Notes under the pieces: generated by a model
The model's database searches: none
What the model saw: the letters and a program-made list of their open reading frames with translations, nothing else
What the model was told of the DNA's origin: nothing
Assembly: GCA_013288895.1 (NCBI GenBank)
Contig: JABDAY010000009.1
Coordinates: 1-49,063, forward strand
Reading direction: 5' to 3'
Source: Chlamydiota bacterium
Lineage (GTDB): Bacteria > Chlamydiota > Chlamydiia > Chlamydiales > Rhabdochlamydiaceae
DNA length: 49,063 nt
Made by a program: the position numbers and the translations under genes
Shown here: positions 1 to 9,332 of the stretch, piece after piece
Layout of the letters: each line of letters starts with the position of its first letter
Position numbering within the stretch: position 1 is the stretch's first letter

Positions 1-1171
1 CAGAGACAACGTAGCTATTTTTTTCTGTTTTTATTTGTTGGAAATTTTTGTTTTTTCCTCCTACTTCAAAAAGATACTCATTGTCTAATAGGAAGTCTCC
101 GTTAATAGGCAGGGTGACAGTGTGTTTTTGAGAGACCATGTTTAGGAAAAAAGTCTCACGTACGGTTCCCTTGTTGGGAGTTTCTGAAGAGATTGCATAG
201 AGTTGATTGGAATTTTCTAAATAGATCTTGGAGGGGGACTCTAGAGCGCTGAATTTTTTTGTCGATTTTGGTATAGACTGGATGAGTCCTGCGTCCTCCA
301 AATGGGAGAAATAGGTTTTTAGCGTGCGTAAATCCCCAACTTCTACTACTGCTTTGATATCATTCCAGTTCGGCATAAAAGGGACGGCATTTGAGATAAA
401 GATAAGGAGTCTTTTGATTTTATGAATGCTTGATCCTGTAAGTTGGGGATAAATGGCCGCTAAATCAGATTCGATAGTGGCATGAACATTTTGCTCTAGA
501 GTGATCTTGTATATAGCCTCGTCATTGATCTCAAAAAAATAGGGGTAGTAGCCCGTCTTAAGATAACGATGAAACTCTGGTATGATGTTTTTGCCTTTCT
601 TCTGTAATTCTTTAATGATGACACTCCCTAGTTTTTCATGATTAGCGCAGATTTCTTTTAACTCATAAACGGGAAGTTTTAGTTGGTGTGTTAATTCGAG
701 GTATTCCCTAAAAGACATCCCTTGCATTTTATGGACGGACGCTCTGCGCGTTAAGTCATGGCTACCTTTATAAATCTGTAGCGCTGAGCTTCCGGAGGCT
801 AAAATAGTAAGCTTTGGAAAAGTGTCGTAAATGCTTTTTAATTCTTTTGACCAATTTGGGTATTTGTGGATTTCATCAAATACGATCCATTTTCCTCCAT
901 GGATTTGAAACTGCTCAGCAATTTCGTAGAGAGAGGTTGATCCCATTAAAAAGTGGTCTGCCTGAATATAAAGAATTCTCGGATCAAAACGGTCGCCATC
1001 CACAAAGTCAAGCAAGATTTGGATGAGGGTGGTCGTTTTGCCCACACCCCTTTGTCCAATAATGATAGACATCCTGTGGCTTAGTTTTTCGGTGTTGATG
1101 AAGTATCTTTTATAGGGGGAGTCCTTAATTTCTAGAAATTGATGGCTAAGCTGCTGTAATTTTTCAAACAT
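1..1171 (-). CDS. AAA/DUF4143-type ATP-binding protein, 3' end cut by window edge
   Basis: This is an open frame of 390 codons read leftwards from an ATG at 1171 that never meets a stop before the window ends. Walker A (GQRGVGKT, about residues 39-46) and Walker B (WIVFDE, about 95-100) are clear, followed by an ASGSSA segment typical of AAA_14 ATPases. The C-terminal part (LENSNQLYA, then FEVGGKNKNFQQI) matches the DUF4143 nuclease-like tail, so perhaps 20 residues are missing. Family members are common, often mobile or scattered accessory ATPases of unclear role. A GGGGGTGAT ribosome site lies just before the ATG and a good sigma70-type promoter lies at 1197-1225. The domain call is firm; the biological role is not known. 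Confidence 0.85.
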   Translation of the reverse strand, partial: MFEKLQQLSHQFLEIKDSPYKRYFINTEKLSHRMSIIIGQRGVGKTTTLIQILLDFVDGDRFDPRILYIQADHFLMGSTSLYEIAEQFQIHGGKWIVFDEIHKYPNWSKELKSIYDTFPKLTILASGSSALQIYKGSHDLTRRASVHKMQGMSFREYLELTHQLKLPVYELKEICANHEKLGSVIIKELQKKGKNIIPEFHRYLKTGYYPYFFEINDEAIYKITLEQNVHATIESDLAAIYPQLTGSSIHKIKRLLIFISNAVPFMPNWNDIKAVVEVGDLRTLKTYFSHLEDAGLIQSIPKSTKKFSALESPSKIYLENSNQLYAISSETPNKGTVRETFFLNMVSQKHTVTLPINGDFLLDNEYLFEVGGKNKNFQQIKTEKNSYVVS

Positions 1172-1196
1172 ATCACCCCCTGTGTAATGTAATCCC

Positions 1197-1225
1197 ATAT
1201 TATCACATAAAACAGTGGAATGCAA
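1197..1225 (-). promoter_or_regulatory. Predicted sigma70-type promoter for the DUF4143 ATPase
   Basis: On the minus strand TTGCAT (1220-1225) is separated by 17 bases from TAATAT (1197-1202), about 25 bases before the start codon. Confidence 0.55.
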
Positions 1226-1248
1226 TCCATTTTATAAGTACTTGATTA

Positions 1249-2739
1249 TTAGTTAGATGGTTCGGCGCTGAGGACCTGCGCGTAGATTTTGGTGGTTTTA
1301 GTGGGGGTTTTGTTTTTGACTGAGATGGTCATACTTGAGCCTCCGGGGATTTTTTGAGAAATGAAGACCCTTTGTTTGTCGAGGATGGCGTGTTTAGAGT
1401 TGACGAAGGTGAGGAGGATTTCTATATTTTTTATGGGGGTGTTGCTCCGGTTATCGATATTTAGGTAGATCTCTCCTCGATTATTTTGAGATGTGCGTAC
1501 TTTGATGAATTTATCGTAGTTGATCTCTTGTTTTGCTGAGCCTGCCTGCTGAGCTATTTGAAAGTGTTTTTGGGCAGAGAGTGGGTTTCCAAGCTTCATC
1601 TCGATTTGACCGAGGGCATTTTCTGCCTCTTGAGAAGGGAGGAGAGCGGTGCTCCTTTCTAGATCTTGTTTAGCAGCGCTCGTTTTGCCGAGTTTTTGTT
1701 CTGCGAGCCCTTTTTGGAGATAGAAGTCAAAGTAGTGATCATCTATCTGCACAGCTCTATTAAAATTAACGAGAGCCTCTTCGAAATTTCTATCCTTGGC
1801 TAGCGCCTTCCCCTTGAGGTTATAGAGCTGCGCCTCTCCTGGCTCTATGGCGAGCCCTTTATCTGCGTAGGCAAGGGCGGCTTGCGTATTACCATTCATG
1901 AGGGCCTGATATCCCTGATCGAGATTCTTGTAAGCTTCCACAGAGTTCTTTAAAGGGGCCATAGCTCTCTGATATTCTTCTACCCCCATAAATCCACCTG
2001 GAGGATATTCGGCAACTGTCTGTTCATTAGCTTTGATCCTTTCAACAGACGGGGGATGGGTGGCAAAGAGGGTGGAGAACCAATTAGCCCTGCTCCCCTT
2101 GGATAATTTTAAAAACAACTTCTGCAATTCTACAGCTGCCTGAGGATCATAGCCCGCGGCAACCATGTATTTGATCCCATACTTGTCTGCCTCTAATTCC
2201 GCATCTCTACTAAACTTTAATGTTCCGAGTGTTGCTCCCACGGCAGCTCCGGCAATGGCGACATCTTCATATTTTTTCCCTTTCAAGATCTGAGAGAGGC
2301 CAATAAGCCCTGCGCTCATTAAGACAGAGCGCTCCAGCATCTTTGCGCTGTGTCTGGCAGCGCTATGGACAATTTCATGTGAAAGGACAGCTGCAAGTTC
2401 CGCTTCGCTATTTAATTCTAAAAGCAATCCTCGGTTAATGGCAATTTTTCCCCCAGGAAGGGACCATGCGTTTGGCACCGAGTTATTGAGGACGACAAAT
2501 TCATAGGGGAGATGAGGGCGGTCGCTCACGGCAGCGAGCTTTTCCCCCACTTTTTGGACATACTCTTGAATGCTTTTTTCTGCTGTGTAAGTTCCTCCTT
2601 GTGCTTGCTGCATGAGCTCATAGTGGCTCTCTCCAATTTTTATTTCCATCGATTCAGAAACAAAATGGAGCTCCTTCTTCCCTGTAACAGGATTCGTCGA
2701 GCACGCCACCAAGAGCAGCATCAGCACAATCTTTCTCAT
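1249..2739 (-). CDS. M48 family metalloprotease lipoprotein with TPR repeats (BepA-like)
   Basis: The protein has 496 residues. A short signal sequence ends in a lipobox (LLVAC), so Cys13 is probably lipidated and the enzyme anchored in the periplasm. The zinc motif HEIVH lies at 121-125 and the third ligand motif ELEAD at 181-185, as in M48 peptidases. After residue 260 there are tetratricopeptide-like helices (about 270-400) and a C-terminal beta-rich domain of roughly 90 residues. BepA/YfgC proteins share protease plus TPR and act in outer membrane protein quality control; that role is inferred here. AGAGG precedes the ATG. It is divergent from the autotransporter at 2889, which may be one of its clients, though nothing in the sequence proves this. 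Confidence 0.88.
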   Translation of the reverse strand: MRKIVLMLLLVACSTNPVTGKKELHFVSESMEIKIGESHYELMQQAQGGTYTAEKSIQEYVQKVGEKLAAVSDRPHLPYEFVVLNNSVPNAWSLPGGKIAINRGLLLELNSEAELAAVLSHEIVHSAARHSAKMLERSVLMSAGLIGLSQILKGKKYEDVAIAGAAVGATLGTLKFSRDAELEADKYGIKYMVAAGYDPQAAVELQKLFLKLSKGSRANWFSTLFATHPPSVERIKANEQTVAEYPPGGFMGVEEYQRAMAPLKNSVEAYKNLDQGYQALMNGNTQAALAYADKGLAIEPGEAQLYNLKGKALAKDRNFEEALVNFNRAVQIDDHYFDFYLQKGLAEQKLGKTSAAKQDLERSTALLPSQEAENALGQIEMKLGNPLSAQKHFQIAQQAGSAKQEINYDKFIKVRTSQNNRGEIYLNIDNRSNTPIKNIEILLTFVNSKHAILDKQRVFISQKIPGGSSMTISVKNKTPTKTTKIYAQVLSAEPSN

Positions 2740-2769
2740 AGAACCTCTTGCAATCCAACATTAGCAAGA

Positions 2770-2805
2770 TAAAAGCAAAACGCAAAACAAAAAATGCAAA
2801 ACCTA
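2770..2805. repeat. Half copy of the AAACGC-word element between divergent genes
   Basis: AAAACGCAAAACAAAAAATGCAAAACC-like sequence lies in the 149-base gap between the M48 protease and autotransporter starts. It has no complementary arm nearby. Confidence 0.5.
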
Positions 2806-2888
2806 AAAATTCGGCTAGGAGACATAAAAAATATTTCTTTGTGATATTTGCTTGTTATGCTATGCGTATCTTTTTAAAGGATTCAATC

Positions 2889-5552
2889 ATGACACAAAAA
2901 TATAACGTATCTTTGAAGATACTCCTAGGGTCTATATTTCTATGGGGATCGACCGATTTACAGGCAAATGCAGTTTGGATAGGGAACACAGATGATATTC
3001 TGGAAAATCCTCTTAACTGGGCCGGAAACATTCTTCCCACAAGCTCTACTATTGCAGAATTTGGTGCTGCGGGGACAAGCGGTACCACCGTTGAAACAAC
3101 GACAGGAATTTCCGTCTTGGGTATTCTATTTGATTCGAATGCTCCCAATGCCTATTACATATATAATGACACTACTGACACCATTTCTATCGGTTTATCT
3201 GGCGTTGTAAATAATTCTCCGTATACACAACAACTTGCAAACGATTCATCAGGAGCGGGATTGTTCGTTTTTGCCGGCGGCACAGCAGGTAATAATATGA
3301 ACTATTCATCATACAATACTACACCCGGTGGAGGGATCACCTTTTTGAGTGCAACTAATGGCAGCGAGAGTAGCTTTATTCTGGGTAATCATTCCACTTT
3401 TACAACAAACGGTGATTCTTCAGTAGGATCCCTTAATTGTAGTGCAACAGACAACGTAGTAATAGCATCAGGATCTTTGACTACGGGGAGTTTAAACGCT
3501 GATGATTATGTTTACGGGGTGATCTCCGGACCGGGCGCCCTTATTCTTTCGACAACGAACGTCACTGGTTACTTGAGCTTAAATAATGCTAACACCTTTA
3601 CGGGGGGGACAGTTGTTAATGCTGTTGCTGATGCTGGATTATACACATTCGGAGGAGGCACATTACCACCTACAGGTACAATTGCAGTGAATAGCGGTAC
3701 CTTAGCTTTCACTGGTTCTGACCAAACCACAGGCAGTTTGTCTGGCAGTGGAGGAAGAGTATCTCTGAATAGTCCTTATGGGCTTACAGTCAATCAAACT
3801 ACTAATCAAGCTTATGATGGGACGTTTACAGGGGCGTCTGGGTCTACGTTTATATTAGGAACGTTGGAGTCTACAACAGCCGTAGGTACTTTGCAGCTAA
3901 CAGGTGATAGCAGCGCGTTTGCCGGTTCTGTCGTTGTGAACTCGGGTAACTTGCAAGTGAACAACAATTTAGGCGCCGGTTCTATTACGGTTAATTCTGG
4001 TGCGACCTTGTCGGGTAATGGTACATTTGGCACAACTGGCAATACAACGACAATTGCTCTTGGAGGGATTTTATCGCCAGGGAATAGCGTTGGAGTTATT
4101 ACTAATGCAGGTAATCAGGTTTTCAGCGCTGGATCCATTTATAGGCTGGAAGAAAATGGGTATACAACAGGGCCTATAACTCCTTCTATTGATTTACTGA
4201 TAGTGAATGGTACGGCAACAGTGAATGCAGCTTCTGTTAATCTAGTCACGACTGATGGTTACATTAACTTAAACACGAAGCAAATATTTCTTACGGCTGA
4301 AGGAGGATTAACTGTAAACAACGGTGGATTTACAGTAAATACAGCCATTCTGACGTCATTTAATCCGGCAGCATATGTTTTGACGACCAGTTATGATGCC
4401 AACAACTACTACATCTTAATGCAAACACAATTTAGGTCTGAAGTAGCGGATAATGGTGGAGATAAAAATGCGCTTTCTGTCGCTACACAATTAGATAGCC
4501 TTGTTGACCCAAATACATCTGAAAATTTGTTCTTAAGTGAACTTGTACAGTTGTCAACACCTGAGTTGATCGATGTTCTTGACGATCTTTCCGGCGCACA
4601 ATATGCAACAGAGGTGTTTGCTGCTGAAGTTTCAAATCGTCAGTTCATCCGGCGTTTATACGATCCAATCCGTGAAATCGTCACAGCAGAACCTTGTGAT
4701 GCATGTGGCTCTCCTGTAGACCTGTGCTGTCAATTTTTAGGGTTTGATGTATGGGCAGAGGCCGGAGGGGGACAAAGACAGTTTAATGGTAACTTAGGGC
4801 TCAAAGTATATGAATGGAATGTCACTTTGGGTTTGCAGCAAACTTTCTATGAAAATTGGACAGTTGGGGTAGCTAGTTCTTATGAACATGATGCAAGAAA
4901 ATATCATTCATCTAATGGGTCGGGAAGGGGCTACACATGGTTTGGCGGGCTATATGGATTGTACCGTCCTTCATGCTACTACGTGCTAGCTGATATTGCT
5001 TATGGCTATACCCAAAATAAAGTTCATCGCCAAGTTGAGATTGGTGATGTGACAGATAAATTCACGGGTACCCCAAAAGTTTCACAAGTCACGTTCTATG
5101 CTGAGGCCGGTATAGACTACAGCCTTCGTTCTTTTCTCATTCAGCCTTTTATAGGGATTGAAGTTGCAGGATTCCATAGAAATTCGTTTTCCGAAAGCGA
5201 TATCAGTGGAAGTGATTTGGCATTGAACATCCATAAAAAAAATCGTACAGCTTTCACAAGCAGTCTTGGCATCCATTTGACAGACCAATTCTGCTCGGGT
5301 TTTGCCGTTAGCGTTGATTTAGCGTGGCTGTATCGATTCACAGACAATAACAACTTTAGAGCCAACTTTGAATCCTTTGGAACAGATTTTACAGATTATG
5401 GGAAAAAAGTTGGACGTTCCAGCGGGGAGGGGACAATTACCTTCTCTAAAGGCTTTTCGGATAACGCAAGAGTATTTATTGAATCTTCCGGAGAAATTTG
5501 GAGCAATGCATACGCATATAATATACTCTCTGGTTTCCAGTATACCTGGTAG
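2889..5552 (+). CDS. Autotransporter with PATR-type passenger and beta-barrel
   Basis: This is an 887-residue type V secretion protein. I chose the ATG at 2889 because AAAGGA lies 8 bases before it and a classic signal peptide follows (ILLGSIFLWG core, cleavage near QANA about residue 28); an open frame extends 141 bases further upstream without a credible start. The passenger is Gly/Ser/Thr/Asn-rich beta-helix sequence, with a passenger-associated repeat (SGATLSGNGTFG to GGILSPGNSVG, about 361-405). A Cys cluster (CDACGSPVDLCC, about 598-609) sits at the border with the barrel. The barrel occupies about 615-887 and ends in an aromatic residue (GFQYTW). It lacks the repeated GGAI/FxxN motifs of chlamydial Pmp proteins, so I class it as a general autotransporter. 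Confidence 0.9.
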   Translation: MTQKYNVSLKILLGSIFLWGSTDLQANAVWIGNTDDILENPLNWAGNILPTSSTIAEFGAAGTSGTTVETTTGISVLGILFDSNAPNAYYIYNDTTDTISIGLSGVVNNSPYTQQLANDSSGAGLFVFAGGTAGNNMNYSSYNTTPGGGITFLSATNGSESSFILGNHSTFTTNGDSSVGSLNCSATDNVVIASGSLTTGSLNADDYVYGVISGPGALILSTTNVTGYLSLNNANTFTGGTVVNAVADAGLYTFGGGTLPPTGTIAVNSGTLAFTGSDQTTGSLSGSGGRVSLNSPYGLTVNQTTNQAYDGTFTGASGSTFILGTLESTTAVGTLQLTGDSSAFAGSVVVNSGNLQVNNNLGAGSITVNSGATLSGNGTFGTTGNTTTIALGGILSPGNSVGVITNAGNQVFSAGSIYRLEENGYTTGPITPSIDLLIVNGTATVNAASVNLVTTDGYINLNTKQIFLTAEGGLTVNNGGFTVNTAILTSFNPAAYVLTTSYDANNYYILMQTQFRSEVADNGGDKNALSVATQLDSLVDPNTSENLFLSELVQLSTPELIDVLDDLSGAQYATEVFAAEVSNRQFIRRLYDPIREIVTAEPCDACGSPVDLCCQFLGFDVWAEAGGGQRQFNGNLGLKVYEWNVTLGLQQTFYENWTVGVASSYEHDARKYHSSNGSGRGYTWFGGLYGLYRPSCYYVLADIAYGYTQNKVHRQVEIGDVTDKFTGTPKVSQVTFYAEAGIDYSLRSFLIQPFIGIEVAGFHRNSFSESDISGSDLALNIHKKNRTAFTSSLGIHLTDQFCSGFAVSVDLAWLYRFTDNNNFRANFESFGTDFTDYGKKVGRSSGEGTITFSKGFSDNARVFIESSGEIWSNAYAYNILSGFQYTW

Positions 5553-5559
5553 TTTGGGC

Positions 5560-5608
5560 TCTATAGTTCGGACAATTTTTACTGATATGAAATTGTCTGA
5601 ACTATAGA
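5560..5608. terminator. Hairpin after the autotransporter gene
   Basis: Arms of 19 bases (5560-5578 and 5590-5608) pair with one G-T mismatch around an 11-base loop. It starts 7 bases after the stop codon. No strong T run follows, so termination may depend on the stem alone. Confidence 0.65.
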
Positions 5609-5647
5609 CCTAGGTCTATGGCGCGTCCACTGGCTCTTAAGTTTTCT

Positions 5648-5682
5648 TTGGTTTTGCAATTTTTGTTTTGCGATTTGCGTTT
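5648..5682. repeat. Half copy of the AAACGC-word intergenic element
   Basis: Only the T-rich arm of the element is present here (TTTTGCGATTTGCGTTT type). It abuts the stop of the glycosyltransferase gene at 5681. Confidence 0.6.
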
Positions 5683-6853
5683 ACTTGGCCATTTCATCTA
5701 TAATCGCTATAATTTTTTCGTGAAATTGATTGGGGGGAATATGCTCATAAGCTTCTTCTATTCTCTTTCTTGTTTCAGCATCTGTAAGGTAGGTTCTTAA
5801 AAGGCGCGGCAGAACGTGAAGGCTTTTTATGCAATCGCCAATTTGCAGACTCTGGAGCATTTCAATATTTGCTTTTTCCCAATAAAGTATGGAGGAAGTT
5901 GCGTCTGCAAGGATGGGAAGGTGCATAGAGATCGCTTCATTAATTGTTCCGGGACCGGGCTTTGAAATAAGAAGGTCAGAAAGGGACATCAAATCTGCAA
6001 TTTTATCTGTAAAACCTATGATCGTTACTGAATCCAAGGGGACTTTTTGAATTTCTTTTCTCAGAGCCTCGTTTCTTCCACAGCAAACGATCAGATGAAT
6101 AGGCAAATCTTTAATAGTGGAAATCTTTTTTGCATATTCAAGGGCATTTTTTCCTCCTGCGCCTCCCATCATAAGAAGGACGACGTATCTATCAAGGGGG
6201 ATATGATAAGATTTTTTAAGTTCTTCGATATTTTTAGCCTCAAAAAAATCAAGCCGTATGGGAAGTCCGATATTTTCGATTGTTTCTTCAGGAATCCCTT
6301 TTAGCAGCAGCCTTCCCTTTCCATAAAATTCCTCTGTTCCAACGGTAACTCTAAAGTTCGGATGGCTCATTTTTTCCATCCCTAAGACGTAATTTTTTAG
6401 ATCAAAATCCACAGGCACAAGGAGATAGGGGATATTATTGTTTTTGGCGACATTGCTTGCGGGTAGGTTGATGTAGGGGATAAGAGAGAGGATAAGGTCA
6501 GGCTTTTCCTCGTTGATATATCTTTGGATAACCCTTTCTGCCCTGCCAAATTTTGTCCGGACAATTGTGGGAGCAAGGTAGTGGACAGCAAAGTTCATCG
6601 AGCGGATCCACCCATTCCCGAGAACTGAATTATACATATTTTCTACTGCCATTAGCCCAAAAAACCGAATTTCATTGATGGGATGTATGATCTTTAGGGT
6701 ATAATCGTTCTCAAGAAGAGTCTGCATGGTTTTTGCAGCTGCCGTATGTGCATAGCCCCCCTGGCAGGAAAGGACGAGGATTTTTGGTTTGCACCTCTCC
6801 TCAGCAAGCAGAGGCAAAATTGCGCAGATGAATAAAATTAAAAACCGATGCAT
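5681..6853 (-). CDS. GT28-like glycosyltransferase, MGDG synthase / processive diacylglycerol glucosyltransferase type
   Basis: The protein has about 390 residues with an N-terminal hydrophobic segment (FLILFICAILPLLAEE) that looks like a signal or membrane anchor. The N-terminal half carries GGYAHTAAAK (about 32-41), the counterpart of the GGxGHxxAA motif of MGDG synthase-type enzymes. The C-terminal half has MMGGAGG and SKPGPGTINEA (about 295-305), the nucleotide-sugar binding signature of the family. The enzyme would transfer a sugar to a lipid acceptor at the membrane; the substrate is unknown. An ATG at 6853 is preferred to an in-frame TTG 15 bases upstream; neither has a strong ribosome site. 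The signal-like N-terminus is unusual, because these enzymes normally work on the cytoplasmic face. Confidence 0.75.
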   Translation of the reverse strand: MHRFLILFICAILPLLAEERCKPKILVLSCQGGYAHTAAAKTMQTLLENDYTLKIIHPINEIRFFGLMAVENMYNSVLGNGWIRSMNFAVHYLAPTIVRTKFGRAERVIQRYINEEKPDLILSLIPYINLPASNVAKNNNIPYLLVPVDFDLKNYVLGMEKMSHPNFRVTVGTEEFYGKGRLLLKGIPEETIENIGLPIRLDFFEAKNIEELKKSYHIPLDRYVVLLMMGGAGGKNALEYAKKISTIKDLPIHLIVCCGRNEALRKEIQKVPLDSVTIIGFTDKIADLMSLSDLLISKPGPGTINEAISMHLPILADATSSILYWEKANIEMLQSLQIGDCIKSLHVLPRLLRTYLTDAETRKRIEEAYEHIPPNQFHEKIIAIIDEMAK

Positions 6854-6898
6854 ATCTGCATTTAACAATATTTCTAAAATTGGAGCAAGTGATTTTAA

Positions 6899-7573
6899 AT
6901 GGACTACCTGGCACTTATCTTTGACTTGGATGACACTCTTATTGATTTCAGCGGGGGCATGAACAACTGCCTAAACAAACTCCACGTGCAGTTTTTTTCG
7001 ACCCATCCCATTGAGGAATATAAAAGGGCGTTTAAAAAAATCAACGACGCTATGTGGGAACTTGTCGACAATGAAAAAATACGTCCGCAGGATGTTAAAA
7101 CAGAGCGTTTCCGCAAGTTAGCAGAGCACCTCTCGCTAGATTTCGATCATGAACTTGTGGCGGATATATATGAGGAGATGTTGGGACAAGAGGCTCATTG
7201 GCTGCCCGGCGTAAAAGAAACCCTTATAAAGCTCAAAGAAAAACACAAAATTGGGGTGATCACGAACGGATTTGGAGATATGCAAACAAAGAAACGTGAT
7301 CTGATGGGACTTAAAGACATTTGTTCCTGTTTTGTCGTTTCCGGGCATGTGGGCTTTGCTAAACCCAATAAGGCCATTTTCGATATTGCGCTGAAAGAAT
7401 TAGATGTAGCTCCTAGCCGTGCTTTAATGGTGGGGGATAGGCTTGGGTGCGACTATCAGGGAGCCCTAAATGCGGGGCTTGATTTTTGCTGGGTTAATCC
7501 TAACAAGGAAAAGCTTCCCGTCCACTTTCCTGAGCCTAAGTTTGTGGTAAGCTCAGTAGTTGAACTTATTTAG
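6899..7573 (+). CDS. HAD-superfamily hydrolase, YjjG/HAD-IA type
   Basis: The 224-residue protein has all four HAD motifs: the nucleophile loop FDLDDT (Asp9, Asp11), motif II ITNG (Thr122), motif III Lys155 in FAKPNK, and motif IV GDRLGCD (Asp180, Asp185). A helical cap lies between motifs I and II. The closest familiar relatives are the YjjG-type nucleotidases, which dephosphorylate nucleoside monophosphates; the substrate here is not proven. It is divergent from the glycosyltransferase and converges on the next gene, overlapping it by 8 bases at the stop codons. Confidence 0.85.
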   Translation: MDYLALIFDLDDTLIDFSGGMNNCLNKLHVQFFSTHPIEEYKRAFKKINDAMWELVDNEKIRPQDVKTERFRKLAEHLSLDFDHELVADIYEEMLGQEAHWLPGVKETLIKLKEKHKIGVITNGFGDMQTKKRDLMGLKDICSCFVVSGHVGFAKPNKAIFDIALKELDVAPSRALMVGDRLGCDYQGALNAGLDFCWVNPNKEKLPVHFPEPKFVVSSVVELI

Positions 7574-9056
7574 CAGCAGCTTCATCTATAGGGAACAACG
7601 CAAAGTCACTAGGGGGTGAAGCTTGGGGGCTAGCGCTAGGGGCAGCAGCGGCAGCAGCGGCGGCGGGGCTGGGGGGGCTAGCGCTTGGTGTCCTTGGACT
7701 TGGATAGGACATGCTCTTTGAGCGCTCGCCGAGTTTTGGGCTAGGGCTAGGGCTAGCGCTGGGAGCTGAGGCAGAGGAGCCGCGTCTTGGCAGTTTTGGG
7801 GCTCTGGGTCGTAATCCAAGCCGCTGGCTGGATCCTTCTTCTTCTAATTGTCGGTTTATTTTTTCTACATCACTCATCACCCTATTTGCAAATCCCTGTA
7901 TATCCTTATCACCCTTAAGGAAAGTACCATCGTAAAGTGGAGGAGCATACGGCTGCCCATTTAATAGGGTCGGGTGGTTTGAAGTGGCGTAAATCAATGC
8001 TTTTCGATTATCAATCCCATATATTGGTCTAAGTGTACCTTCTAATAATCTAACTCGCTCTGCCACCTGTTCGCCGGTTAGGTTGGGTGTGAAACGACCT
8101 TCAGGTTCCTGCAAGTTTGTATCCGTTAAAATTACGCTTGGCACTAAAGGTCCTATGTTTCGTATATCCCGCAGGTGTATTGATGCTTCTAGGCTTGGAC
8201 GACCGTCTGGTCCTACAGATAGGCTTTGGCCATCTGGCGCTACAAATATCTCAGTTTGGCCAGCTTCAGTACCATCGTCCTTTTTAACTACTGTTCCTAA
8301 TCCTAAAGCAAGGGTTACACCCTCCTCGCCATACTTAGTTGTTTTATATATATAACTTTTTGAGTCAAACACTAACCCGAGATTTGCTTTAAGCTGTTTT
8401 TGGGCTACAGGATGATCCTCATTGTGTAGTATTACGGCAGGAGGGTGATCATCTGAAGAGGAAGAAGCAGTTGGGGAAGAGGCAGGAGAAGGGGCAGGAG
8501 AAGGGGCAGGGAAAGCTGCAGAAGAGGCAAGATCGGGGGAAGTAGGAGAAGCAATAGAGCTATGGAGAAATTTTAGTCTTTTATTAGCTGAAGAAGTTCC
8601 TTCAGAGTATGCAGAGAAGAGACTCCCTAAGTTTAGCGAGCCCGGGCGAGGGGCTGTTTGCACATCAGCTCCGACACTAGCTGCAGCAGCATTTGCTGGT
8701 GGCGGCAGTAACGGAGAGCGAGGGCTTCTAACTACATGTCCTGTCTTATCAGGAGAAGTATGTGGAGCTAGGGTGGTGGAACTATCGTAAAGTCTTTTAC
8801 GTGACACTCTTGCAGCAGCAGCTGCTGCAGGTCCAGATGGACCTGCTAGTGCATTAGCAACTTCTCTCGCAGTCATTTCTACTCCAAATTCCCCTGGAAC
8901 TACTGGTGATGGAGGAGGGCTCTCTACAGCAAAAATTAAAGGCGAGGCAGCAAGCTGCGCTTCTCTTGCTGCTTGTGCAGCTTCAATCTGTGATTGATCC
9001 ATTGATGCCAACTGATCGAATATAGAACCTGAAGAACTTGAAACTGGATTAGTCAT
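7566..9056 (-). CDS. Unrecognised Ser/Pro/Ala-rich protein with a folded core, candidate secreted protein
   Basis: I do not recognise this 496-residue protein. Residues 1-205 and 410-496 are Ser/Pro/Ala-rich low-complexity arms with short iterated APSPAPSPASSP-like stretches and an Ala run. The middle (about 205-410) has ordinary composition and no Cys-rich or transmembrane sequence. There is no Sec signal; the Ser-rich start (MTNPVSSSSGS) would suit a type III effector. The extreme C-terminus (SDFALFPIDEA) recurs as SDFTLHPIDEA in the receiver protein at 14970, so the two may share a targeting or docking tag. AAGGAG lies 8 bases before the ATG and a very good promoter lies at 9102-9130. Function unknown. 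Confidence 0.8.
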   Translation of the reverse strand: MTNPVSSSSGSIFDQLASMDQSQIEAAQAAREAQLAASPLIFAVESPPPSPVVPGEFGVEMTAREVANALAGPSGPAAAAAARVSRKRLYDSSTTLAPHTSPDKTGHVVRSPRSPLLPPPANAAAASVGADVQTAPRPGSLNLGSLFSAYSEGTSSANKRLKFLHSSIASPTSPDLASSAAFPAPSPAPSPASSPTASSSSDDHPPAVILHNEDHPVAQKQLKANLGLVFDSKSYIYKTTKYGEEGVTLALGLGTVVKKDDGTEAGQTEIFVAPDGQSLSVGPDGRPSLEASIHLRDIRNIGPLVPSVILTDTNLQEPEGRFTPNLTGEQVAERVRLLEGTLRPIYGIDNRKALIYATSNHPTLLNGQPYAPPLYDGTFLKGDKDIQGFANRVMSDVEKINRQLEEEGSSQRLGLRPRAPKLPRRGSSASAPSASPSPSPKLGERSKSMSYPSPRTPSASPPSPAAAAAAAAPSASPQASPPSDFALFPIDEAAAK

Positions 9057-9101
9057 ATTTTTTTCTCCTTAATATGTTAAAATTGTTATAGTTATTTTAT
9101 A

Positions 9102-9130
9102 ATTATACATATTTTAGTATTAAGCGTCAA
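9102..9130 (-). promoter_or_regulatory. Strong predicted promoter for the Ser/Pro/Ala-rich gene
   Basis: On the minus strand TTGACG (9125-9130), a 17-base spacer and TATAAT (9102-9107) form a near-consensus sigma70 promoter about 45 bases before the ATG. Confidence 0.7.
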
Positions 9131-9256
9131 TTTATTTGAATTTTTTGAATTTTTTATTTATTTATATTAAAATATTTTCTTGCATATTGTAATTGTTAGT
9201 AGCAGATTAATAACCCTCAGGTATATAAGGCTGATATATATAAATAAATTTAAATG

Positions 9257-9310
9257 AAAGCGATAACGGATCGGAAAACGGCCACGCAAACGCAAACGTT
9301 CACGGTGCTA
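9257..9310. repeat. Single-unit copy of the 39-bp AAACGC/GTTCACGG element
   Basis: One unit (9268-9303, 3 bases shorter than the units at 16191) is followed by GGTGCTA, exactly as at the right end of the array near 16314. AAAGCGATA stands to its left, as it does left of the array near 16156. It lies downstream of the receiver gene that ends at 9333. Confidence 0.75.
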
Positions 9311-9332
9311 GCTTAGCTGCCCCACATAACAC

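Noticed and set aside
2748..2888. N-terminal extension of the autotransporter
   Set aside because: It runs through repeat sequence and promoter-like DNA; the ATG at 2889 has a ribosome site and signal peptide.
7566..9056. Frameshifted remnant of a surface adhesin
   Set aside because: The frame is uninterrupted, with a strong promoter and ribosome site, and lacks signal peptide or barrel.
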